Shown: positions 16,729 through 23,285 of the stretch, piece by piece
How positions within the stretch are numbered: position 1 is the stretch's first letter
Layout of the letters: each line of letters opens with the position of its first letter
Source: Dehalococcoidia bacterium UBA5748
GTDB taxonomy: Bacteria > Chloroflexota > Dehalococcoidia > Dehalococcoidales > UBA5627
DNA length: 36,359 nt
Direction: 5' to 3'
Assembly (NCBI GenBank): GCA_002419135.1
Contig: DIFM01000029.1
Coordinates: forward strand, 1 to 36,359
Made by a program: the position numbers and the translations under genes
The notes under the pieces: generated by a model
Database searches by the model: none
What the model saw: only the letters and a program-made list of their open reading frames with translations
What the model was told of the DNA's origin: nothing

Positions 16729-16760
16729 AAAAAAACAGCCCTGTCGGTAACCGACAGAGC
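16729..16760 (-). terminator. Intrinsic terminator of pheS-pheT
   Basis: Read on the minus strand, a 10-pair stem GCTCTGTCGG / CCGACAGGGC with loop TTA is followed by TGTTTTTTT. It lies about 120 bases after the pheT stop, and I see no gene in between. A classic intrinsic terminator. Confidence 0.85.
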
Positions 16761-16880
16761 GACAATTATTATATCTCTTTTGGTAATATATTTATAGCTT
16801 CCGTTCGCCCTGTGCCTGCCTAAGGGTCAGAGAACAGAAGCAAACGATATTGATTAAATTGTAATTTATTAACTATAAAA

Positions 16881-19277
16881 CTACGCCCTCAGCGTTGCGC
16901 CCAGCGCGCCTTCCAGCTTCTTGAGTATCTGCTGGAGAACTTTATCCACTTCCTTATCTGTTAAAGTGTGTTCGGCGGACTGGAAAATCAGCCTGTAAGC
17001 CAACGACTTCTTGCCGGCTTCCACCTGCTTGCCGCTGTAAACATCGAATAGCGTTATCTCATTCACCAGCGAGAACCTGTTGATAATATCTGTAACCTGT
17101 TTATGCGTTACACCGCTATCAAGCACCAGCGCAATATCCCGAATTACCGAAGGAAAGCGTGTAATAGCCTGATAACCGGTTTGCTGCAGTGAGTATGTTA
17201 AGAGAGAATTGATATTCAATTCAAACATATAAACCTTTTCCGAGATATCGAAAGCGTTAGCCACTTTGGGATGCACCTCGCCGATAACCCCGATTTTATT
17301 GCCCTTAACAAGCACTTCTGCCTGAAATCCCGGCAACAGGCTTTCGTCGTCGCTTTGGCGGAAATCAGCATCTACATTTAGCGATGAGAGCAGGCTTTCG
17401 ACAACGCCCTTAACCGAGAAGAAATCGAACGGTTGTGTATGCAACGGCCACGATTTTTCCTGTTCCGGATTGTACATAAGCCCGCAGACTATCTCCGGTT
17501 CTTCGGGCAGGTCGTTTTCGCGTTTTATGTAAATACGATTAAGTTCGAAGATGCGTATCGGACCTTCCTCGTGCCTCAAGTTGGACTGCAAAACCGATAA
17601 AAGTCCGCTCCGTAAATTGGTACGCAGATATTCCTGCTCGGCGCTCATAGCATTATCCAGCTTGACCGGTTCTTTATGTAATGTATTGGAAGCATAAGCC
17701 TTTGCCAGCATTTCTCTGTTGGTTAAGGAATATGTAATTATCTCATCGAAACCGAAACCGACCAGCGTGTGCCTGACCATGCTTTTTAAATCCATTAAAT
17801 AATTAGGCTCCTGGTGAGCAATCGAGCCGGAAAGCAGCGTTGTGGGAATATTTTCGTAGCCGATGATACGCGCCAGCTCTTCGATTAAATCGACCTCTAT
17901 ATTAATATCGCTGCGCCAGTAAGGAGCTGTTACCATATACTCGTCGTTGGGATAGATATCCACCTCGAAGCCCAGCGAAGTAAGCGTACCTGCTACCTGC
18001 TCATTGCTGAACCCGACCCCCAGAATACGTTTAATTTCGCTTGAACGCAGATTAAGTGACTTGCGTTCCTGCTTCTGCGGATAGACATCGACAATTCCTT
18101 TTGCCGCACACCCGCCCGCCAGTTGTAAAATCAGCCGGGTTGCCCGCTTAAGTGCGTGAACAGTCAAATCGGGGCGGATACCCCTCTCAAAACGCATACT
18201 GGCTTCGCTGACCAGCTTCAGGTTATGGCTGGTATAGTGAATACCGGCGGCATTGAAATTGGCGGATTCTAAAAGTATCGATATGGTATTATCGGTTATA
18301 TCACTGTTGGCTCCGCCCATAACACCGGCAATCGCTACCGATTTTTCGCCATCGGTAATCATCAGTGTATTACCATCCAGCTTGCGCTCGATATCATCCA
18401 GCGTTTGCATCATTTCGCCGTTTTTAGCGCGGCGGACAACTATTTTATTCGTTTTTATTTTATCGTAATCGAAGCTGTGAAGCGGCTGCCCGTACTCGAA
18501 CATCACGTAGTTGGTAACATCGACGATATTGTTGATGGGGCGCACGCCGCAAGCCATCAATCGTTGTTTCAGCCATTCCGGCGACTCGCCTATCTTTACA
18601 CCTGTAATCAGACTGGCAGAGTAACGCGGGCATAAATCTGCGTCCTCGATTACAATGGAAACCTGCTTTTCAATGGCATCCCCGCTTTCAGAGTAAGATA
18701 AATCGGGAACTTTTACCTTTTTACCGGTGATGGCTGCCACTTCCCAGGCAACGCCGATTACGGAAAGCAAATCGGGGCGGTTGGGGGTAACATCGATATC
18801 CAATACTATATCAGACAGAAACTCCGCCAGCGGCTTGCCAAGCGGAGCGTCACTAGCCAGCACCAGTATCCCTTCATGGTCTTTTGACATGCCAAGCTCC
18901 ATCTCGGAACAAACCATACCGCAGGATTCGACGCCGCGAATCTTAGCCGGTTTCAGGATAGACTTTTCCCCGGTGTGTCCGTCGATAAGATGGGCGCCGA
19001 CCGAAGCAAAAGCGATTTTATCGCCGATGGTCAGGTTGGGCGCACCGCAGACTACCGTTTGCATTCCGCTTCCGGTATTTACTGTAGCCAGCCTCAATCT
19101 GTCGGCATTGGGATGAGGATCGATTGCGGTAATCTGCCCAATAATGACGCCATCCCAGCTTTCGCCCAGGTACTTGATTTCGGATTCGGTGCCCGACATC
19201 GTCAGCACATGTGCCAACTCTTTGGGAGATAAATCTATATCTATGTAATCTTTAAGCCATTTAACAGGTACTTTCAT
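16881..19277 (-). CDS. pheT: Phenylalanyl-tRNA synthetase beta subunit
   Basis: PheT, 798 residues, is the beta subunit of the (alpha-beta)2 enzyme charging tRNA-Phe. In order it has an N-terminal MKVPVKWLKDYIDIDLSP, an OB-fold tRNA-binding domain at about 40-150 (GQITAIDPHPNADRLRLATV, CGAPN), and the B3/B4 editing domain at about 210-390. The B5 domain, the synthetase-like core and a C-terminal ferredoxin-like anticodon-binding domain (TRFPSVIRDIALVLD ... HTLTDKEVDKVLQQI) follow. The length is typical of the full-size form. It starts with ATG only two bases after the pheS stop, so the two subunits are translated together. An intrinsic terminator follows on the same strand. Confidence 0.96.
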   Translation of the reverse strand: MKVPVKWLKDYIDIDLSPKELAHVLTMSGTESEIKYLGESWDGVIIGQITAIDPHPNADRLRLATVNTGSGMQTVVCGAPNLTIGDKIAFASVGAHLIDGHTGEKSILKPAKIRGVESCGMVCSEMELGMSKDHEGILVLASDAPLGKPLAEFLSDIVLDIDVTPNRPDLLSVIGVAWEVAAITGKKVKVPDLSYSESGDAIEKQVSIVIEDADLCPRYSASLITGVKIGESPEWLKQRLMACGVRPINNIVDVTNYVMFEYGQPLHSFDYDKIKTNKIVVRRAKNGEMMQTLDDIERKLDGNTLMITDGEKSVAIAGVMGGANSDITDNTISILLESANFNAAGIHYTSHNLKLVSEASMRFERGIRPDLTVHALKRATRLILQLAGGCAAKGIVDVYPQKQERKSLNLRSSEIKRILGVGFSNEQVAGTLTSLGFEVDIYPNDEYMVTAPYWRSDINIEVDLIEELARIIGYENIPTTLLSGSIAHQEPNYLMDLKSMVRHTLVGFGFDEIITYSLTNREMLAKAYASNTLHKEPVKLDNAMSAEQEYLRTNLRSGLLSVLQSNLRHEEGPIRIFELNRIYIKRENDLPEEPEIVCGLMYNPEQEKSWPLHTQPFDFFSVKGVVESLLSSLNVDADFRQSDDESLLPGFQAEVLVKGNKIGVIGEVHPKVANAFDISEKVYMFELNINSLLTYSLQQTGYQAITRFPSVIRDIALVLDSGVTHKQVTDIINRFSLVNEITLFDVYSGKQVEAGKKSLAYRLIFQSAEHTLTDKEVDKVLQQILKKLEGALGATLRA

Positions 19278-19279
19278 AA

Positions 19280-20323
19280 TTAAAACTGCCTCAAAAATCT
19301 AAGGTCGCCGCCGTAAAAGAGACGGATATCGTCTATGCCGTAGCGCAGCATAGGAATGCGTTCAATGCCCATACCGAAGGCAAAACCGGAATATACAGTA
19401 GAATCGATACCGACACCTTCCAAAACCCTCGGATGCACCATTCCGGCTCCCAGTATTTCCAGCCAGCCGCTGTTACTGCACAGCCGGCAGCCGGCGCCCT
19501 TGCAAACGATGCACTCAATCGACATTTCCACCCCCGGCTCCACGAAGGGGAAGAAATCGCAGCGGAAACGCGCTTTCCTGTCCGAACCGAAATAGCGGCG
19601 CGCAAACTCGTAAAGCGTGCCTTTCAAATCCGCTAAAGTTATCCCCTTATCCACTGCCAGCCCCTCGATTTGCGTAAACATCGGGATATGAGTGGCGTCA
19701 ATCGCTTCATAGCGATAAACCTTGCCGGGAACAACTATGCGCAGCGGCGGTTTTATTTTTTCCATCACGCGCACCTGCATCGGCGAGGTATGCGTACGCA
19801 GTAGCATCGGGCGCTCCCCTTTTTCATTTTCGTAATCAACCCATAATGTTTGCATATTGTCGCGCGCCGGGTGCTCTTTCGGGATATTTAGCATATCGAA
19901 ATTGTAGTAATCCCATTCCACCTCGGGACCTTCTACCGCCTGAAAACCCATCGAAACAAATATACGGCACATCTCGTCGATTACCTGTGAAATCGGGTGC
20001 AGATGACCCAGCGGAGGCTTACGCCCCGGAAGTGAAATATCGATAGCATCTTCGCCTTTGGCGGAAATGAACATATCACCAAGCGAAAGCTCTTTTTCTT
20101 TTAAGACTGCTTCAAGCTCCAGTTTAAGCTGATTGGCAGTGGCGCCGACGGTCTTCTTTTCTTCAATGGAGAGTGCAGCAAGCCCGCGCAATACTTCGTT
20201 AAGCCTGCTCTTTTTCCCCATATACTGCACACGCCACAGGTCGAGTTTTTTATTGTCATCTATGGCGTCGAGTTCACAAAGGGCTTGTGTTTTTATTTCT
20301 TCCAGTTGTTCTAAAATGCTCAT
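19280..20323 (-). CDS. pheS: Phenylalanyl-tRNA synthetase alpha subunit
   Basis: PheS is the catalytic alpha subunit. It has an N-terminal coiled coil (about 1-90), then the class II core with PGRKPPLGHLHPISQVIDEM, GFQAVEGPEVEWDYYNFD, LRTHTSPMQVRVM, and motif 3 in FAFGMGIERIPMLRYGIDD. A CIVCKGAGCRLCSNSGW segment is the usual Cys-rich insertion of many PheS proteins. I chose ATG at 20323 (MSILEQLEE, 347 residues); a TTG three codons earlier at 20332 is also possible, and neither has a strong ribosome site. A near-consensus promoter lies 34 bases upstream. I looked for a T-box leader: the leader is only about 27 bases, too short for one. Confidence 0.95.
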   Translation of the reverse strand: MSILEQLEEIKTQALCELDAIDDNKKLDLWRVQYMGKKSRLNEVLRGLAALSIEEKKTVGATANQLKLELEAVLKEKELSLGDMFISAKGEDAIDISLPGRKPPLGHLHPISQVIDEMCRIFVSMGFQAVEGPEVEWDYYNFDMLNIPKEHPARDNMQTLWVDYENEKGERPMLLRTHTSPMQVRVMEKIKPPLRIVVPGKVYRYEAIDATHIPMFTQIEGLAVDKGITLADLKGTLYEFARRYFGSDRKARFRCDFFPFVEPGVEMSIECIVCKGAGCRLCSNSGWLEILGAGMVHPRVLEGVGIDSTVYSGFAFGMGIERIPMLRYGIDDIRLFYGGDLRFLRQF

Positions 20324-20356
20324 ATTTTTCAATTCTTGCTTTATTTTTATCTATGG

Positions 20357-20386
20357 ATTATAGGCTATCGAGGCTAACAGGGTCAA
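20357..20386 (-). promoter_or_regulatory. pheS-pheT promoter
   Basis: Read on the minus strand, TTGACC (20386-20381) and TATAAT (20362-20357) are separated by 18 bases: 11 of 12 consensus matches. The predicted start is near 20350, giving a leader of about 27 bases. Confidence 0.85.
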
Positions 20387-20461
20387 ATTATGGCAGTTGT
20401 CTGTAATTAAACAGTGATTCCTACTTTTTCTGCTTCGATACCCATCGAATAAATAAATTAT

Positions 20462-20633
20462 TGTCTTTGCGAGGAGCAAGTGGTAAACGAGCGACGCGGC
20501 AATCTCTACCGGTGAGTTTTTAATGGAGGCGCCTTAAGATGTAATCAAAGTATTTCTTATATATGCGTATCGGGGTAATTATGTTGTATTGCAGGGATTG
20601 CTTCACCCCAACAAGTTGGGATTCGCAAAGACA
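20462..20633. repeat. 172-base hairpin element with TGTCTTTGCGA ends
   Basis: The ends TGTCTTTGCGA (20462-20472) and TCGCAAAGACA (20623-20633) are perfect 11-base inverted repeats. Inside, GGCAATCTC and GGGATTGCTTC also pair in part. A partial copy of the inner and right part (CGGGGTAATTA ... TATTGCAGGGA) is at 34379-34474, and end-like words recur at 36222-36238. MITE-like, without a transposase. Confidence 0.7.
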
Positions 20634-20642
20634 CTACCATAT

Positions 20643-20784
20643 TGTTATCCTGAGCAAAGCGAAGGATCTTGTATGTTGACAAGGTGATAAAATATAGTGA
20701 AGATGCAGCAGACCGAAGAATCCGGGGGTGGTTCCCCCCCACCCAAGATGCTTCGTCCCGACCGTTCGGGACTCCGGCATGACA
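20643..20784. repeat. Composite hairpin repeat
   Basis: TGTTATCCTGAGCAAAGCGA ... CCGAAGAATCCGGGGGTGG is followed by CCACCCAAGATGCTTCG ... CTCCGGCATGACA. It is the same element type as at 9685-9797. The open reading frame across it on the minus strand (20557-20811) consists of repeat sequence and is not a gene. Confidence 0.65.
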
Positions 20785-20831
20785 AATCAATATTTTAACC
20801 GATATGGGCACAACGACGGTTGGCTGATAAA

Positions 20832-20862
20832 GAAAGGACAGGGTTTTTATGCCTGTCCTTTC
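20832..20862 (-). terminator. Terminator-like hairpin after the 51-residue protein gene
   Basis: A perfect 11-pair stem GAAAGGACAGG / CCTGTCCTTTC has a nine-base loop. On the minus strand it is followed by TTTATC, a weak U-run, 22 bases past the stop codon. Confidence 0.6.
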
Positions 20863-20883
20863 CTCTACCGGTATAGCTTTTAA

Positions 20884-21039
20884 CTAAGCTTCGTTCTCCA
20901 TAATCTTCTTTTTCAGGGTTTCCCATTCGCTCATTTTAAGAACGCAGAGATTCCCCTCTTCCCCGATTTCGACTTTATCCTCTTCGATTTTTACTACCGG
21001 GCAGCAACTCTTTTCGCCGCAAAGGGTGATAATTTTCAT
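20884..21039 (-). CDS. 51-residue cysteine-rich small protein
   Basis: The protein runs MKIITLCGEKSCCPVVKIEE, then DKVEIGEEGNLCVLKMSEWE, and ends KKKIMENEA. Four cysteines (residues 7, 12, 13, 32) sit in the N-terminal two thirds. The C-terminus looks like one amphipathic helix. No signal peptide or membrane segment is seen. Evidence that it is real: a strong ribosome site (GGAGG, about eight bases before ATG), a near-consensus promoter at 21085-21113, and a terminator-like hairpin right after it. So it is a stand-alone transcription unit. The CGEKSCCP knuckle could bind a metal or iron-sulfur cluster, or act in redox chemistry; this is a guess. I know no characterised family for it. Confidence 0.8.
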   Translation of the reverse strand: MKIITLCGEKSCCPVVKIEEDKVEIGEEGNLCVLKMSEWETLKKKIMENEA

Positions 21040-21061
21040 TTTCCAACCTCCATAATTAATT

Positions 21062-21077
21062 TATACATTTCTGTATA
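21062..21077. promoter_or_regulatory. Palindrome TATACATTTCTGTATA at the start of the 51-residue gene's transcript
   Basis: This 6-4-6 palindrome lies just downstream of the predicted start site of the minus-strand transcript, between the -10 and the ribosome site. Its position fits a repressor operator; it could also form a small hairpin in the leader. Confidence 0.4.
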
Positions 21078-21084
21078 TATCCTT

Positions 21085-21113
21085 ATTATACAATACTGAG
21101 AGGAGCTTGTCAT
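21085..21113 (-). promoter_or_regulatory. Promoter of the 51-residue protein gene
   Basis: On the minus strand ATGACA (21113-21108, 5 of 6) and TATAAT (21090-21085, 6 of 6) are 17 bases apart. One of the best promoters in the window. Confidence 0.8.
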
Positions 21114-21156
21114 AGACAAAAGTCACAAATCGGCGACAATATCTCATATTATTATC

Positions 21157-21175
21157 AGAACATATGTGCTATTAT
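21157..21175 (+). promoter_or_regulatory. Operator-like site and -10 before the terminase genes
   Basis: AGAACATATGTGCT (21157-21170) is a near-palindrome directly joined to TATTAT, a likely -10. The same arrangement, with one base changed in the palindrome, lies at 25941-25959 before the HTH-portal genes. GAAC-N4-GTGC resembles a Bacillus-type LexA box (GAAC-N4-GTTC) with one imperfect half. The -35 here is poor. The rest of 21176-21249 has a TTGACA at 21200-21205 but no matching -10. Confidence 0.55.
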
Positions 21176-21249
21176 CATTGAGAACAATCACTCCCCCGCT
21201 TGACAATTATTCGTTTTGACAGGGGAACTGATGCACAGGAGAAAAAGAT

Positions 21250-21606
21250 ATGACCGAGAGAACAGGAAGAGGCGCACCGGCGGGCAACCAGTATGCGCGT
21301 AAGCACGGCTTTTATTCGCGTGTTCTGGATGAAGATGAGCAAATCGACTTCGAGCTGGCAACCATCGTCTATGGCATCGATGATGAAATAGCCTTGCTGA
21401 GAACCAAAATAAAGTCGGTCTTAAGGCATGACCCCGAAAACATGGAGCTGATAATGAAGGCTTTAACAACTTTAGGCGGACTGGTGAGGACCAGATACAA
21501 CATCGGCAAGGAAGATAAAGCCGGACTAAAGGAGGCCGTATCAAACGTATTAAAGGATGTCGCACTGCCATTGGGCATCACCATCGGGAAATTGTTTGAT
21601 AAATAG
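21250..21606 (+). CDS. Phage terminase small-subunit-like protein
   Basis: The 118-residue protein opens TERTGRGAPAGNQYARKHGF, a basic GNxYARKHGFYS segment common at the N-terminus of small DNA-packaging proteins. Helical regions follow (DDEIALLRTKIKSVLRHD; ELIMKALTTLGGLVRTRY). By family knowledge, small terminases recognise the packaging site and regulate the large subunit. Support comes from position: it overlaps the start of an unmistakable large terminase. ATG at 21250 has an AGGAG site about eight bases upstream. No nuclease motif is seen. The small-terminase call is inferred from context and the N-terminal pattern; a DNA-binding accessory protein would be the alternative. Confidence 0.7.
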   Translation: MTERTGRGAPAGNQYARKHGFYSRVLDEDEQIDFELATIVYGIDDEIALLRTKIKSVLRHDPENMELIMKALTTLGGLVRTRYNIGKEDKAGLKEAVSNVLKDVALPLGITIGKLFDK

Positions 21607-22963
21607 GCTGCGCCCCTACCAGAAAGAAATCGCCGTTGCCGTGCTGGACAGCATTTTCCACCATAAGGGTATTACCTTTTCGATAGAAATTGCGCGCCAG
21701 GGCGGTAAAAACGAGCTTTCCGCCCAGCTTGAACTGCTGTTATTAACCTTATTTATGTCAAGCTCCAAGAACCTGATAAAATGCGCCCCGACCTTCAAAC
21801 CGCAGGCGTTAATTTCTATGGCGCGATTAAAAGACAGGTTGAATGACGTCGGATTCGGTAACATCTGGACGGCGGAACAGGGATATATTATAAAACTGGG
21901 TTACTGCCGCGCCGTTTTCCTCTCCGCAGAGCAATCATCAAACGTGGTCGGCAACACTGCCCACCTACTATTGGAAATCGACGAGTCGCAGGATATAGAT
22001 AAGCAGAAATACAACAAGGACTTCAAGCCGATGGGCAGCACCACCAATGTAACCACCGTGCATTACGGCACCGCTTGGGATGATGCCACCCTTTTGGAAG
22101 AGGTCAAGCAGAATAATCTGGAACTGGAAAGAAAAGACGGAATAAAGCGGCATTTCCGCTATGACTGGCAGGAAATCGCCAAGTACAACCCCGATTATCT
22201 TTCATATATCGAAGCCGAGAGGATAAGGCTGGGAGAAAACCATCCCCTTTTCCGCACGCAGTACTGCCTGCTTCCCATCCGGGGCGGAGGAGGATTTTTT
22301 GATAATCCACAGAGGGCTCAACTACAGGGAGATCATCCGCGCCGGCACCGGCCGCAAAAAGGCAAGACTTACATAGCCGGAATCGACATTGCCGGTGAAG
22401 CGACGGATAATGACATTAAAAATGTACTTGAGCCGAAACGGGATTCGACTGTCATTACCATCGGGGAACTGGATTATTCTCAAGTAGACGAGATTGAAAG
22501 GGAGCCCCAGATAAATATAGTCGAGCATTACGGCTGGACGGGTAAAAAGCATACCGAGTTATATCCGCAAATGGTCGATATACTTGGCAAGGTCTGGGGA
22601 TGCCGCAGGATTGTAATCGATGCCACCGGTATCGGGCTGACCGTAAGTTCGTTTTTAAGAAAAGCCCTCGGCGCAAGAGTGATTCCCTTCACATTCACTT
22701 CAAGTTCCAAATCTCAACTGGGTTTCAACCTTCTAGCCGCCGTAAACACCGGCAGGTTGAAGATGTATCTTGCCGATGGTTCCCGGGAATATATTGAATT
22801 CTGGCAGCAGGCCGAAAAAGCCAAAAGCTGCTACCGCCCCAACCAAACCATCAACTTCTTCGTCGATCCGTCTCAGGGGCACGATGATTTTCTGATGAGC
22901 CTGGCATTACTTGTTGAAGCCGGTAAGGACTATGCACCGCGAAAAGCTAAGGGGAACGGGTAA
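21596..22963 (+). CDS. Phage terminase large subunit (ATPase and nuclease)
   Basis: The large terminase pumps DNA into a procapsid and cuts it. Numbering from TTG at 21596 (455 residues): Walker A EIARQGGKNE at 31-40, Walker B LLLEIDESQD with Asp129-Glu130, then an RNase H-like nuclease with three acidic sites: Asp264 (AGIDIAGEA), Asp342 (VIDATGIGL) and Asp430-Asp431 (DPSQGHDDFLMSLAL). All catalytic positions are kept, so the enzyme looks functional. The start is unsure: TTG 21596 overlaps the small terminase by 11 bases and has GGGA upstream; an ATG at 21557 would add 13 residues of no family resemblance. It has no frameshift or stop. A repeat-filled gap, not another phage gene, follows. Confidence 0.9.
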   Translation: MINRLRPYQKEIAVAVLDSIFHHKGITFSIEIARQGGKNELSAQLELLLLTLFMSSSKNLIKCAPTFKPQALISMARLKDRLNDVGFGNIWTAEQGYIIKLGYCRAVFLSAEQSSNVVGNTAHLLLEIDESQDIDKQKYNKDFKPMGSTTNVTTVHYGTAWDDATLLEEVKQNNLELERKDGIKRHFRYDWQEIAKYNPDYLSYIEAERIRLGENHPLFRTQYCLLPIRGGGGFFDNPQRAQLQGDHPRRHRPQKGKTYIAGIDIAGEATDNDIKNVLEPKRDSTVITIGELDYSQVDEIEREPQINIVEHYGWTGKKHTELYPQMVDILGKVWGCRRIVIDATGIGLTVSSFLRKALGARVIPFTFTSSSKSQLGFNLLAAVNTGRLKMYLADGSREYIEFWQQAEKAKSCYRPNQTINFFVDPSQGHDDFLMSLALLVEAGKDYAPRKAKGNG

Positions 22964-22972
22964 AAAGTAATT

Positions 22973-23022
22973 CGTAGGGGCGACCAATGGTCGCCCGCCT
23001 GTTTAGGACGGGCAATGCCCAT
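22973..23022. repeat. GTAGGGGCGACCAATGGTCGCCC repeat
   Basis: GGGCGACC and GGTCGCCC form an eight-pair hairpin with loop AAT. This word is widespread in bacterial intergenic repeats; a degenerate relative is at 13469-13494. Confidence 0.6.
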
Positions 23023-23067
23023 TTCTGCAAATTATAGCCGGACTTTCCTGTGGAGATGATTTATTTA

Positions 23068-23180
23068 CCTCACCCCTAACCCCTCTCCGCCGGCAGAGAG
23101 GGGCACATTTTCTGTTCAACCGATGAATAGTAACCTTTCCCCCTTCTCTGATTTCGGAGAAGGGGGAAAGGGGGATGAGG
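23068..23180. repeat. Repeat with CCTCACCCC / GGGGATGAGG ends and an inner 15-pair hairpin
   Basis: The ends are inverted. Inside, CCTTTCCCCCTTCTC (23134-23148) pairs perfectly with GAGAAGGGGGAAAGG (23157-23171). A shorter relative is at 26432-26487. It lies between the large terminase and the surface-protein terminator. Confidence 0.7.
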
Positions 23181-23217
23181 TTTTCCCTGGCCGGTGAAGC
23201 AAAGACAGAGAGTTAGT

Positions 23218-23251
23218 AAAAAAATTACCCCCTCGTTTTCAGAGGGGGTAA
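23218..23251 (-). terminator. Intrinsic terminator of the TIG surface-protein gene
   Basis: On the minus strand TTACCCCCTC / GAGGGGGTAA (10 pairs, loop of seven) is followed by TTTTTTT, 35 bases past the stop codon. A strong intrinsic terminator. Confidence 0.9.
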
Positions 23252-23285
23252 CGAATATTCGATTGTTTTACCGGTAAACTTAACT

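Noticed and set aside
16565..16760. att site or tRNA remnant between the zinc-ribbon gene and pheT
   Set aside because: The two hairpins are explained as a terminator-like stem and an intrinsic terminator; no tRNA-like cloverleaf is seen.
20324..20460. T-box leader for pheS
   Set aside because: The promoter leaves a leader of only about 27 bases, without the T-box sequence or a terminator hairpin.
20557..20811. Minus-strand open reading frame of 84 codons
   Set aside because: It runs through two hairpin repeats; the translated words (such as RDEASWVGG, RFAQDN) are typical of translated intergenic repeats, and no ribosome site is present.
21557..21595. Large terminase start at ATG 21557
   Set aside because: It would add 13 residues read out of frame within the small terminase gene and unlike the family N-terminus; TTG at 21596 fits better.
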